Origin: Salinispora pacifica CNR114
Lineage (GTDB): Bacteria > Actinomycetota > Actinomycetes > Mycobacteriales > Micromonosporaceae
DNA: 64,000 nt
Direction: 5' to 3'
NCBI RefSeq assembly: GCF_000514775.1
Contig: NZ_AZWO01000011.1
Location: 1-64,000, forward strand
Below the pieces are notes generated by a model. The model saw nothing but the letters and a program-made list of their open reading frames with translations. It had not been told where the DNA came from and made no database searches. Positions 7,544 to 14,607 of this stretch are shown piece by piece. The position numbers and the translations under genes were made by a program. Position 1 is the stretch's first letter, and every line of letters begins with the position of its first letter.

Positions 7544-8740
7544 GTGCACGTGGCGCGGAGTCTCCTCCCCACCAGGTTCCGTTCCGACGAGCTCGGATCG
7601 TTTTGGCTCATCAGCCTCCTGATCTTTACCAGCTGGCTGGTAACGGTCTACCCATGGATCTGGTTCCTGACCGAATCGCCCGATCAGCGCTGGTCGTTGC
7701 TCTTCCCACCGGACGTTCTCTCCCCCACCACAAGCCAGGGGATCCTGCTGATAGCCGCAGCGGCCGCGCTGGCCGGAAGCATCCGGTTACGACAGACGCC
7801 CCGGCTCGCCTTCACGCTCCTGCTCGCGAGCATTGCGATACCCACCCTGGTGTGGCGGCAGCCAGAGATCTGGTCGCCGCAGTTCCTTCCGATCGATATC
7901 GCCCTGGTGGTCCTCACGCTCTACTACCCACGCCGGTTGGCACTGGCCGCGGCCGGCCTGGCCCTACTCGTCCTCACCACCTATCTGACGGCTCGATTGA
8001 CGCTCGGCGGCGAGGGCGGCATTCCATCGGAGCCCGGCGCGGCGCTCTCCGTCTGCACGGCCGTACTTCTCGGCACAGTGATCCGCCAGCGACGAACGCA
8101 GGTCGCAGCCGCACGCGAACGGGCGACCGCCGAGGCGATCAGCGCCGAACGGCTTCGCATCGCCCGCGACCTGCACGACATGGTGGCGCACAGCCTGGGG
8201 GTCATCACCCTGCAGGCAGGCGCGGCGGGCCGGGTCATGCGGACGCAACCGGAAGCGGCCCGAGAAGCAATCGGCAGCATCGAAACGGTCGGCCAAGAGA
8301 CTCTTGCGGGTCTGCGGCGGGTCCTCTCCTCCCTGCGTGAGATCGACCCGGAAGGGGTCCCCTCGCTCTCCGCCCTCGACGAGCTCATCTCCACCACTCG
8401 GGCAGCGGGCATAGACATCGAGCTGCGGCAACAGGGCGAGCCACAGGCCCTGCCGATGGAGGTCGACGCCGCCGCCTACCGGATCGTCCAGGAGGCCATC
8501 GCCAACGTGATTCGCCATGCCGGCACCGATGTCTGCCGAATCCTGATCAGCTTCCGGGAGGCGGAGTTGTTCGTCGAGGTGGTCGACGACGGATCCGGTC
8601 GCGGCCAGCGGCCCGGGAGCGGATTAGGGTTGGTCGGCATGCGGGAGCGAGTCGAGATGCTGCACGGCACGATCACCACTGGTCCACGCCCAGAAGGCGG
8701 CTTCCGGGTGGCAGCCCACCTCCCTCTCCCGGTGGCATGA
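7544..8740 (+). CDS. sensor histidine kinase, DesK/NarX-like (HisKA_3)
   Basis: A 398-residue membrane sensor kinase. Residues 15-185 hold several hydrophobic segments and no large extracellular domain, so it probably senses the membrane or a membrane-bound ligand. The HisKA_3 dimerisation domain has the phosphoacceptor in ARDLHDMVAHSLG (His211). The HATPase domain carries the N box EAIANVIRHA and glycine box GSGLGLVGMRERV. GTG at 7544 is chosen over ATG 7508 because the upstream codons do not look like protein. It overlaps the regulator gene by four bases and is divergent from the ABC exporter genes it probably controls. Confidence 0.9.
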   Translation: MHVARSLLPTRFRSDELGSFWLISLLIFTSWLVTVYPWIWFLTESPDQRWSLLFPPDVLSPTTSQGILLIAAAAALAGSIRLRQTPRLAFTLLLASIAIPTLVWRQPEIWSPQFLPIDIALVVLTLYYPRRLALAAAGLALLVLTTYLTARLTLGGEGGIPSEPGAALSVCTAVLLGTVIRQRRTQVAAARERATAEAISAERLRIARDLHDMVAHSLGVITLQAGAAGRVMRTQPEAAREAIGSIETVGQETLAGLRRVLSSLREIDPEGVPSLSALDELISTTRAAGIDIELRQQGEPQALPMEVDAAAYRIVQEAIANVIRHAGTDVCRILISFREAELFVEVVDDGSGRGQRPGSGLGLVGMRERVEMLHGTITTGPRPEGGFRVAAHLPLPVA

Positions 8741-9393
8741 CGATCGAGGTTCTGGTCGTTGACGACCAGCCGCTCGTCCGGTCGGCGTTGCGCATGTTCA
8801 TCGCGGAAGCTGACGACATCGCGCTCGCCGGCGAGGCCGGTACCGGGGAGGAAGCGGTCCGGCTCACCCGCGAACTGAGACCCGACGTCGTCCTGATGGA
8901 TCTACGGATGCCCGGGATGGGAGGCGTCGAAGCCACGGTTCAGATCGCCCTGGTGGCTCCCGAGACGCACATACTCGTGCTGACCACCTTCGACGAGGAC
9001 GATCATGTGTTCGGGGCGTTGCGGGCCGGTGCCGCCGGATTCCTGGTCAAGGACATGCCGCTGGAGGACATCCTCGACGCCGTCCGCGCCGTCGCACGCG
9101 GCGACGGCCAACTTGCTCCCAGTGTCACCCGCCGCCTGATCAAGCACTTCGTCGACACCCGCGCCGCACCCGCTGCCGCACGCCGGCCACTCCCTCGGCT
9201 CACCGACCGGGAACGGGAGGTACTCACGCTGGTGGGACGAGGGCGGTCCAACTCCGAAATCGCGGACGAACTTGTGCTGAGCCAGGCCACCGTCAAGACC
9301 TACATCACCCGCCTGCTCAGCAAGTTGGCCGCCAGAGATCGGGTCCAACTGGTCATTGCCGCTTACGAAGCCGGCCTGGTCACCGTGACTTGA
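8737..9393 (+). CDS. response regulator, NarL/FixJ family
   Basis: A 218-residue DNA-binding response regulator, partner of the kinase just upstream (ATGA overlap). The receiver domain has the acidic pair VDDQ near residue 10, phosphoacceptor Asp55 in VLMDLRMPGMGG, the conserved Thr in LTTFD and Lys in LVKDM. The C-terminal LuxR-type helix-turn-helix reads LTDREREVLTLVGRGRSN followed by EIADELVLSQATVKTY. By analogy with similar loci it should regulate the divergent ABC genes, perhaps through the palindrome at 7466-7480. Confidence 0.93.
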   Translation: MTIEVLVVDDQPLVRSALRMFIAEADDIALAGEAGTGEEAVRLTRELRPDVVLMDLRMPGMGGVEATVQIALVAPETHILVLTTFDEDDHVFGALRAGAAGFLVKDMPLEDILDAVRAVARGDGQLAPSVTRRLIKHFVDTRAAPAAARRPLPRLTDREREVLTLVGRGRSNSEIADELVLSQATVKTYITRLLSKLAARDRVQLVIAAYEAGLVTVT

Positions 9394-9428
9394 CCAGGGT
9401 CTTCACCAATGCCGTCGGGTGGCTCTCA

Positions 9429-9698
9429 TCAGACCCACGCGAGGAAGCGATGATAGAGGTCGGATGCTCTGTTGACCTGCGAAAGTTGTGCATCCGCCTC
9501 GGCCATCAGTGCGCTCAGGTACACGCGCAGCGCGACCGTGTTGTCGCGGTATTCGATCAGGAGGGCGGCCCGGGCCGACGGGCACGGCCACTCGGCCCGG
9601 CAGGTGTCGCAACCCCACAGGGGACGCATGGGTAGGTGCGGCCGGTCGGCAGCCGGGTCGCCCGGATTCGGGTGTGGGAGTCTCGGCCTGGTCGTCAT
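9429..9698 (-). CDS. small Cys-motif protein of unknown function
   Basis: An 89-residue soluble protein. The middle carries WGCDTCRAEWPCPSARAALL, a C-x2-C-x5-C arrangement that looks like a small metal-binding knuckle, followed by a helical region (YRDNTVALRVYLSALMAEAD) and a C-terminal YHRFLAWV. Similar actinobacterial proteins are sometimes labelled flavin reductase in databases, a name the sequence does not support: there is no flavin- or NAD-binding motif. It is the last gene of a three-gene operon, overlapping the preceding membrane protein by ATGA. Confidence 0.7.
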   Translation of the reverse strand: MTTRPRLPHPNPGDPAADRPHLPMRPLWGCDTCRAEWPCPSARAALLIEYRDNTVALRVYLSALMAEADAQLSQVNRASDLYHRFLAWV

Positions 9699-9892
9699 CG
9701 CAGCACCCGGAGCACGATGGCCGCCACGATGATCAGCAGGATGAGCGCCGCGACCAGTTGGTGCCGGGTGGTGGCGGGTGGCGGGGGCGGGCTCGGCCTG
9801 CACGGCCGCACCCGGTCGCCGTCGGGCAACGGCGGCGTGCCGTACGGGTCGGGGTGGGCGCGCCGGTCGACGGGCGGGTTGTCGTCGGCCAT
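9695..9892 (-). CDS. small tail-anchored-type membrane protein
   Basis: A 65-residue protein with a hydrophilic, proline-rich N terminus (DPYGTPPLPDGDRVRP, then a PSPPPPPATTR linker) and one C-terminal membrane helix (LVAALILLIIVAAIVLRVLR). Its start is fixed by a strong GAGGAGG about six bases upstream. It overlaps both neighbours, so the three small genes are translationally coupled. The single helix and short tail suggest a tethering or membrane-sensing role, but no function can be named. Confidence 0.75.
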   Translation of the reverse strand: MADDNPPVDRRAHPDPYGTPPLPDGDRVRPCRPSPPPPPATTRHQLVAALILLIIVAAIVLRVLR

Positions 9893-10116
9893 CACAGCCT
9901 CCTCAGCCCGGTGAGCACCGCCGCAAGAACATCGACGCCCGGGTACGACGTGTAGTACACCCGCGCACGACCAATGGCACGACCGCCAGTTCCCACTCTC
10001 AGCAGGCGCTCTTGATCCCTTCCTGGCACCGCGGCTCGATGCCCATCGTGGTTGATCGAGTAGGTGTGCGCGATTCCGGTCTTCCCGAGTGGTAGCCGTT
10101 CGGCGTTGGCGGGCAT
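9892..10116 (-). CDS. small hypothetical protein
   Basis: A 74-residue basic protein (LPLGKTGIAHTYSINHDGHR at the N terminus, YYTSYPGVDVLAAVLTGLRR at the C terminus). I do not recognise a family. The start has a good AGGAG eight bases upstream; the longer frame beginning at 10161 lacks one. It is the first gene of the three-gene small-protein operon and is transcribed divergently from the XRE regulator. A 12-bp hairpin lies just upstream. Confidence 0.6.
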   Translation of the reverse strand: MPANAERLPLGKTGIAHTYSINHDGHRAAVPGRDQERLLRVGTGGRAIGRARVYYTSYPGVDVLAAVLTGLRRL

Positions 10117-10147
10117 TGCGGACTCCTGGACGTGAGCGGATGTTGAT

Positions 10148-10184
10148 GGACCGTCCCCCACATCCCTGGCACGGGGGACGGTCC
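10148..10184. repeat. perfect 12-bp inverted repeat in divergent region
   Basis: GGACCGTCCCCC (10148-10159) and GGGGGACGGTCC (10173-10184) form a perfect hairpin with a 13-base loop. It stands between the small-protein operon (starts 10116, minus) and the XRE gene (starts 10323, plus). In that position it is unlikely to be an ordinary gene-end terminator. It could be a 5' leader structure of the small-protein operon or an operator of the XRE protein. Confidence 0.6.
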
Positions 10185-10322
10185 GACAGCGCCTCCGGCG
10201 GGCTCAAACACCTCCACCGGCCTACGCCATCTACAAAGCACCATGCCGGAGGGTTGTGGCGCAGCAACACCGCGTAGCAGTATGTGCTCAGAACATCTGG
10301 GACGAACACAATGGGGTCTGGA

Positions 10323-11069
10323 ATGAACCGTGTCGTACAGATTGCAATGGCCGAGGCGGGCGAAACCGCCGACAGCATCGCTGCTCAGGTTGGCGTTGAC
10401 CCGAAGACCGTTGCCCGGTGGGTGACCCAGGGACGGATACCACAGACGCGACACCGTGCCCAGGTAGCCGAGATCCTCAAGCGGGACGTATTCGATCTCT
10501 GGCCGGACGCCCAGAGACGCAAGGAGCCCGCCTGGTTCCGCCCGTGGACCGAAGTCGAACGAGACGCCGTAGGACTACGGTGGTTTGAGTCGGCGGTACT
10601 GCCTGGGCTGCTACAAACCGAGGAGTACGGCCGCGCTGTCCTCAGCAGCGGCCCCCTGGTCAACGATGTGGAGAATCACATCGGCACCCGACTACAGCGG
10701 CAGGCAGCCGTGTTCGATCGTCCCCGACGGCCGCTGTCCGTCTTCGTGATCGACGAGGCCGCACTCCGCCGTGGCACACGAGACATCATGGAGCCTCAGC
10801 TTGATCACCTCATCATGATGGCTCAACAACCCAACGTCATGGTGCACGTACTACCGCTTGACGCCGGCCTACACCCAGGGCAAGCCGGACCGTTTGTCAT
10901 CGCCACCTCACCGGACGGTGATGATGTCGGCTACGTGGACGACCAGGCCGCGGGCCGCATCACCAAAGACGTTGCGATGCTGTGGGCGGTCTGGGATACC
11001 CTGAGGTCGGTTGCGCTTCCGCGTAGCCAAACCATCGACTTCCTGAAAGCGCGATCATGGCTGACCTGA
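10323..11069 (+). CDS. XRE family regulator with DUF5753 domain
   Basis: A 248-residue regulator. The N-terminal helix-turn-helix (SIAAQVGVDPKTVARWVTQG) is followed by the DUF5753 domain, recognisable from RWFESAVLPGLLQTEEYGRA and from VFVIDEAALRRG, HLIMMAQQPNVMVHVLPLDAG and GPFVIATSPDGDDVGYVDDQ. Such regulators are multicopy in Streptomyces and Micromonosporaceae and are paired with DUF397 proteins (the WhiJ/AbaA-like locus type), affecting development or antibiotic production. It overlaps the DUF397 gene by 13 bases. The start is ATG 10323, with GGGG seven bases upstream; ATG 10311 is an alternative. Confidence 0.9.
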   Translation: MNRVVQIAMAEAGETADSIAAQVGVDPKTVARWVTQGRIPQTRHRAQVAEILKRDVFDLWPDAQRRKEPAWFRPWTEVERDAVGLRWFESAVLPGLLQTEEYGRAVLSSGPLVNDVENHIGTRLQRQAAVFDRPRRPLSVFVIDEAALRRGTRDIMEPQLDHLIMMAQQPNVMVHVLPLDAGLHPGQAGPFVIATSPDGDDVGYVDDQAAGRITKDVAMLWAVWDTLRSVALPRSQTIDFLKARSWLT

Positions 11070-11251
11070 GCAGCGCCCAGTGGCGCAAGAGCACCCGTAG
11101 CAGCTCCAATGGCGGGGCCTGTGTCGAGGTCGCCGACAACCTTTCCGGCATCGTCGGCGTCCGGGACAGCAAGGACCCGACCGGACCGGCGTTGGTGTTC
11201 GGGCCGGCAGCGTGGCGGGCGTTCGTCGCGCAGCTCCCCGAGCAGCACTGA
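11057..11251 (+). CDS. DUF397 domain protein
   Basis: A 64-residue DUF397 protein: it begins MADLSSAQWRKSTRSSSNGG and contains CVEVADN, VRDSKDPTGPALVF and WRAFVAQL, the standard signature order. DUF397 proteins accompany XRE/DUF5753 regulators and are thought to bind or counteract them, giving a two-part switch. The gene overlaps its partner by 13 bases and ends just before a strong terminator. Confidence 0.92.
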   Translation: MADLSSAQWRKSTRSSSNGGACVEVADNLSGIVGVRDSKDPTGPALVFGPAAWRAFVAQLPEQH

Positions 11252-11260
11252 CCCACCTTC

Positions 11261-11302
11261 AGCGCGAAGGCCCGACTCCCCCGCGAGGCGGGCCTTCGCG
11301 CT
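11261..11302. terminator. bidirectional terminator
   Basis: AGCGCGAAGGCCCG (11261-11274) pairs perfectly with CGGGCCTTCGCGCT (11289-11302) around a 14-base loop. It sits between the convergent DUF397 and mpg genes, overlapping the mpg stop by two bases. There is no long U-tract, as is common for actinobacterial terminators. Confidence 0.85.
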
Positions 11303-11930
11303 ATCGGGCGCCGGGGCGAGCGGGCCGGCGTCGGGGTACGTGGCGGCGGTAGGTGCTGACGGTCGGGTTGTCGGCGATCCAGAACCGCCACGGCACGTCG
11401 TGCGCCCCGGTGACGCCGACCCTCGGTCCGGCCGCTACCGCCGCTTCCGGCACTGGTTCGCGGGGTGGACGCAGCCGGATCGGGCCGTCGCCGAGCAGGT
11501 ACTGCCCGTACGCCGACCGGTCGACGTCCAGTGCGACGCAGAGCCGGGCCGGCCCCCGGGCAAGATCGCGGTCGGATCGCGCCGTCTGACGGCGGGACCG
11601 GGCCGGGGCATGGCCGGCGACCACTTCCCCCGCCCGCACCAGCACCGCCGCGGCCTCCCCCTCCGACCCGGTCACCACGTTCAAGGCCCAGTGCATCCCA
11701 TACGTGAAGTAGACGTAGACGTGCCCGGATGGGCCGAACATCGCCGCGTTGCGCGGAGTACGCCCCCGGTGGGCGTGCGAGGCCGGGTCCTGGGCGGTGC
11801 CCGCGTACGCCTCGACCTCGGTGATCCGCACGGTGACCCCGCCCGCGGAAAGACGGGCGCCGAGCAGGCCGCGCGCCGCCGGTACGACCGGTCCGCCGAG
11901 CAGGACGGCTAGTCGCGCGAGATCATCCAC
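11301..11930 (-). CDS. mpg: 3-methyladenine DNA glycosylase (MPG/AAG family)
   Basis: A base-excision repair enzyme that removes alkylated purines. The 209-residue protein has the AAG-family core TEVEAYAGTAQDPASHAHRG, with the catalytic Glu in VEAY, followed by RNAAMFGPSGHVYVYFTYGMHW, which contains the tyrosine intercalation region, and GPARLCVALDV. Length is normal for bacterial MPG. It is divergent from the iron-box-controlled ligase gene, whose operator lies 47 bases from this start, so cross-regulation is possible though not indicated by function. Confidence 0.94.
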   Translation of the reverse strand: MDDLARLAVLLGGPVVPAARGLLGARLSAGGVTVRITEVEAYAGTAQDPASHAHRGRTPRNAAMFGPSGHVYVYFTYGMHWALNVVTGSEGEAAAVLVRAGEVVAGHAPARSRRQTARSDRDLARGPARLCVALDVDRSAYGQYLLGDGPIRLRPPREPVPEAAVAAGPRVGVTGAHDVPWRFWIADNPTVSTYRRHVPRRRPARPGAR

Positions 11931-11976
11931 GGCTGCGACCCTATCCCGGGGTGATGCGGGTCGCCAGAGCTATGGA

Positions 11977-11995
11977 TTAGGTCAGCCTTACCTTA
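11977..11995 (+). promoter_or_regulatory. IdeR/DmdR (DtxR-family) iron box
   Basis: TTAGGTCAGCCTTACCTTA matches 15 of 19 positions of the iron-box consensus TTAGGTTAGGCTAACCTAA, with symmetric TTAGGT and ACCTTA arms. It overlaps a plausible -10 (TAGAGT, 11994-11999), so the iron-loaded repressor would block the promoter. The expected transcription start falls at about 12006-12008, on the GTG start codon, implying a leaderless mRNA. Confidence 0.8.
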
Positions 11996-12007
11996 GAGTC
12001 GTTGCTC

Positions 12008-14536
12008 GTGACTTCCGCATCCGCCCTGTTCCCGGCCGTGCAGGTGCCGTTCGTCCGCGACCTGGCAACGCATGGCGAGCGCACCGCGATCGTTACCCGG
12101 GACGGGGAGATCTCGTACACCGACCTCGCCGCCCGGGTCGCGCGAACCGCCGAGCAACTCGGCGTGGGGCGACGGCTCGTGCTGGTCGTCGGCGCGAACA
12201 CGGTCGACTCGCTGGTGGCCTACCTGGCCGCGATGCACGCCGGGCACCCCGTCCTGTTGGTGCCCGAGGACCGGGCCTCGGCACTCGCCGGCCTGATCGA
12301 GGCGTACGACCCAGACGTGCTGGTCGGCGGCGCCGAAGAGGGCTGGCGGATCGAGCACCGCCGCGCCACCTCCCGGCACGATCTGCACCCCGACCTGGCC
12401 CTGCTGCTCTCCACCTCCGGGTCGACCGGCTCCCCGAAGCTGGTCCGGCTCTCCCACACCAACCTGCAGGCCAATGCGGAGGCGATCGGCGAGTACCTGG
12501 GTATCCGCGACACCGACCGGGCGGCCACCAGCCTGCCACTGCACTACTGCTACGGCCTGTCGGTGGTCAACAGCCACCTGGCCCGAGGCGCCGCGCTGGT
12601 GTTGACCGACCTGTCGGTCGCCGACACCTGCTTCTGGGAGCTGTTCCGGGATGCCCGGGCCACCACCCTCGCCGGAGTGCCGTACACCTTCGACCTGTTG
12701 GACCGGGTCGGCTTCGCCGCCATGGACCTGCCGCACCTGCGTTACGTCACCCAGGCCGGTGGTCGACTCGCACCGGAGCGGGTACGTCACTACGCCGAGC
12801 TGGGTCGGGGTGCGGGCTGGGACTTCTTCGTCATGTACGGGCAGACCGAGGCGACCGCGCGGATGGCATACCTCCCGCCGGACCTCGCCTTGGACCACCC
12901 GTCGGCGATCGGGGTGCCGGTGCCCGGCGGCGACTTCCGGCTCGCCCCGGTCGCCGACCATCCGGACCCGGAGGTCGGCGAGCTGGTCTACGCCGGCCCG
13001 AACGTCATGCTCGGCTACGCCCACTCTCCCGCCGATCTGGCGCTGGGTCGCACCGTCGACGAGTTGTACACCGGGGACCTGGCTCGGCGTACCGCAGCCG
13101 GAGTGTGGGAGATCGTCGGCCGCCGCAGCCAGTTCGCCAAGATTCTCGGGCTACGGGTTGACCCGCAGCAGATCGAGGCGCTGCTGTCCGCGCACGATGT
13201 CACCGCCAGCTGCGTCGGCGGTGACGACGAACTGATCGTGGCGACCGTCGGCGCCGAAGACCCACGCCGGGTGCGCCGCCTGGTCGCCGGGGAGGTGGGG
13301 CTGCCGCCTCGGGCCGTGCGGGTGCTCCCCCTGGCCGAGTTGCCCCGGCTCGCCTCCGGCAAACCCGACCTGGCGACGCTGCGTGGGCTCGCCGCCGAGA
13401 GCTCGCCACCACTGGCGGCGCCGGCCGGCGACCTCTGCACGCTGTATGCGGAGGTGCTCGACCGCACCGACGTCACGCCGGATCGCAGCTTCGTCGACCT
13501 CGGCGGGGACTCCCTGTCATACGTCGAGATGTCGGTGCGGTTGGAGCGGGAGCTGGGTGACCTGCCGGCGAACTGGCACACCCTGCCGATCGCGGACCTG
13601 CGCCGATCCACCGCAGCTCCCGGACACGCTCCCCGGCCACGCCGGCGGCGTTCGCTGGAGACCAGTGTGGCGCTGCGGGCGGCGGCGATCGTGCTGATCG
13701 TCGGCTCCCACATCCCGATGTTCACCATCACCGGTGGGGCACACCTCCTGCTCGCGGTGGCCGGCTTCAACTTCGCCCGGTTCCAGCTCACCACCGCCGG
13801 GCGGGGAGAGCGACTGCGGCAGATCGGCGTCAGCCTGCTGCGCATCGTGCTGCCCACGATGGCGTGGATCGGTGCGGTGATGCTGGTCGACGACCAGTAC
13901 CGACTGAGCACCCTACTGCTGGTCAACAGCATTCTGCGGCCCGATGACGCCACACACGGCTGGCACTTCTGGTTTATCGAGGCGGTGGTCTACCTCCTGG
14001 TGGCGCTGGCCACGCTCCTCGGCCTGCGCCGGGTCGACCGCTGGGAGCGGCGGTACCCGTTCGCGCTTCCGCTGGGGCTGACCGCGGTCGCGCTGCTCGG
14101 CCGGTACGACGTCTTCGGCCTCGACGCGGCCCACGACCTGCCGGCGGCGCTCGTGGCCGGCTGGCTGTTCACGCTCGGCTGGGCGACGGCCCGAGCCGAC
14201 GGGGTACGGCAGCGGCTGTTGGTCACGCTCGTCGCGGTGGCCACCGTGCCGGGCTTCTTCGGGGAGCCGGCCCGCGAGGCCCTGATCGTAGCCGGCTTCG
14301 CGTTACTGACCTGGCTGCCGACCGTGCCCAGCCTGGGCGTGCTGAACAAGGTGGCCGGGGTGCTCGCCGGTAGCTCGCTCTACATCTACGTGACCCACTG
14401 GCAGGTCTACCCGCACCTGCGGGAGCTGCCGTTGGTCGCCCTCACCGCGTCGCTCGCGCTCGGCATCGCGTACGCCGCGCTGGTCGGCCGCGTCTGGCGT
14501 TGGGCTACCGCCCGCCGTCCGGCCCGGCTGCGCTGA
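12008..14536 (+). CDS. adenylation-carrier protein-acyltransferase fusion protein
   Basis: An 842-residue three-part enzyme. Residues about 15-465 are an ANL-type adenylation domain with A3 STSGSTGSPK (135-144), A5 MYGQTEATARM, A7 LYTGDLARR, A8 GRRSQFAKILGLRVDP and the catalytic-Lys motif RLASGKPD. Residues about 475-535 are an acyl/peptidyl carrier domain with the phosphopantetheine serine in DLGGDSLSY (Ser502). Residues about 545-840 are a multi-helix acyltransferase-3 membrane domain opening LRAAAIVLIVGSH. It would activate an acid, load it on the carrier and transfer it at the membrane. The substrate is unknown. The iron box suggests expression under iron starvation. The gene stands alone between mpg and a strong terminator. 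GTG 12008 is preferred to TTG 12002. Confidence 0.85.
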   Translation: MTSASALFPAVQVPFVRDLATHGERTAIVTRDGEISYTDLAARVARTAEQLGVGRRLVLVVGANTVDSLVAYLAAMHAGHPVLLVPEDRASALAGLIEAYDPDVLVGGAEEGWRIEHRRATSRHDLHPDLALLLSTSGSTGSPKLVRLSHTNLQANAEAIGEYLGIRDTDRAATSLPLHYCYGLSVVNSHLARGAALVLTDLSVADTCFWELFRDARATTLAGVPYTFDLLDRVGFAAMDLPHLRYVTQAGGRLAPERVRHYAELGRGAGWDFFVMYGQTEATARMAYLPPDLALDHPSAIGVPVPGGDFRLAPVADHPDPEVGELVYAGPNVMLGYAHSPADLALGRTVDELYTGDLARRTAAGVWEIVGRRSQFAKILGLRVDPQQIEALLSAHDVTASCVGGDDELIVATVGAEDPRRVRRLVAGEVGLPPRAVRVLPLAELPRLASGKPDLATLRGLAAESSPPLAAPAGDLCTLYAEVLDRTDVTPDRSFVDLGGDSLSYVEMSVRLERELGDLPANWHTLPIADLRRSTAAPGHAPRPRRRRSLETSVALRAAAIVLIVGSHIPMFTITGGAHLLLAVAGFNFARFQLTTAGRGERLRQIGVSLLRIVLPTMAWIGAVMLVDDQYRLSTLLLVNSILRPDDATHGWHFWFIEAVVYLLVALATLLGLRRVDRWERRYPFALPLGLTAVALLGRYDVFGLDAAHDLPAALVAGWLFTLGWATARADGVRQRLLVTLVAVATVPGFFGEPAREALIVAGFALLTWLPTVPSLGVLNKVAGVLAGSSLYIYVTHWQVYPHLRELPLVALTASLALGIAYAALVGRVWRWATARRPARLR

Positions 14537-14542
14537 CGCTGC

Positions 14543-14586
14543 TCGACGGGCGGGGCGGTCCGCTTCGCGGACGCCCCGCCCGTCGA
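14543..14586. terminator. strong bidirectional terminator
   Basis: TCGACGGGCGGGGC (14543-14556) pairs with GCCCCGCCCGTCGA (14573-14586), and an inner GTCCGC/GCGGAC helix closes on a small loop, giving about 20 paired bases with one bulge. It separates the ligase fusion from the convergent argH end. Confidence 0.88.
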
Positions 14587-14607
14587 TGAACTGGTCAGGT
14601 GAACCGG

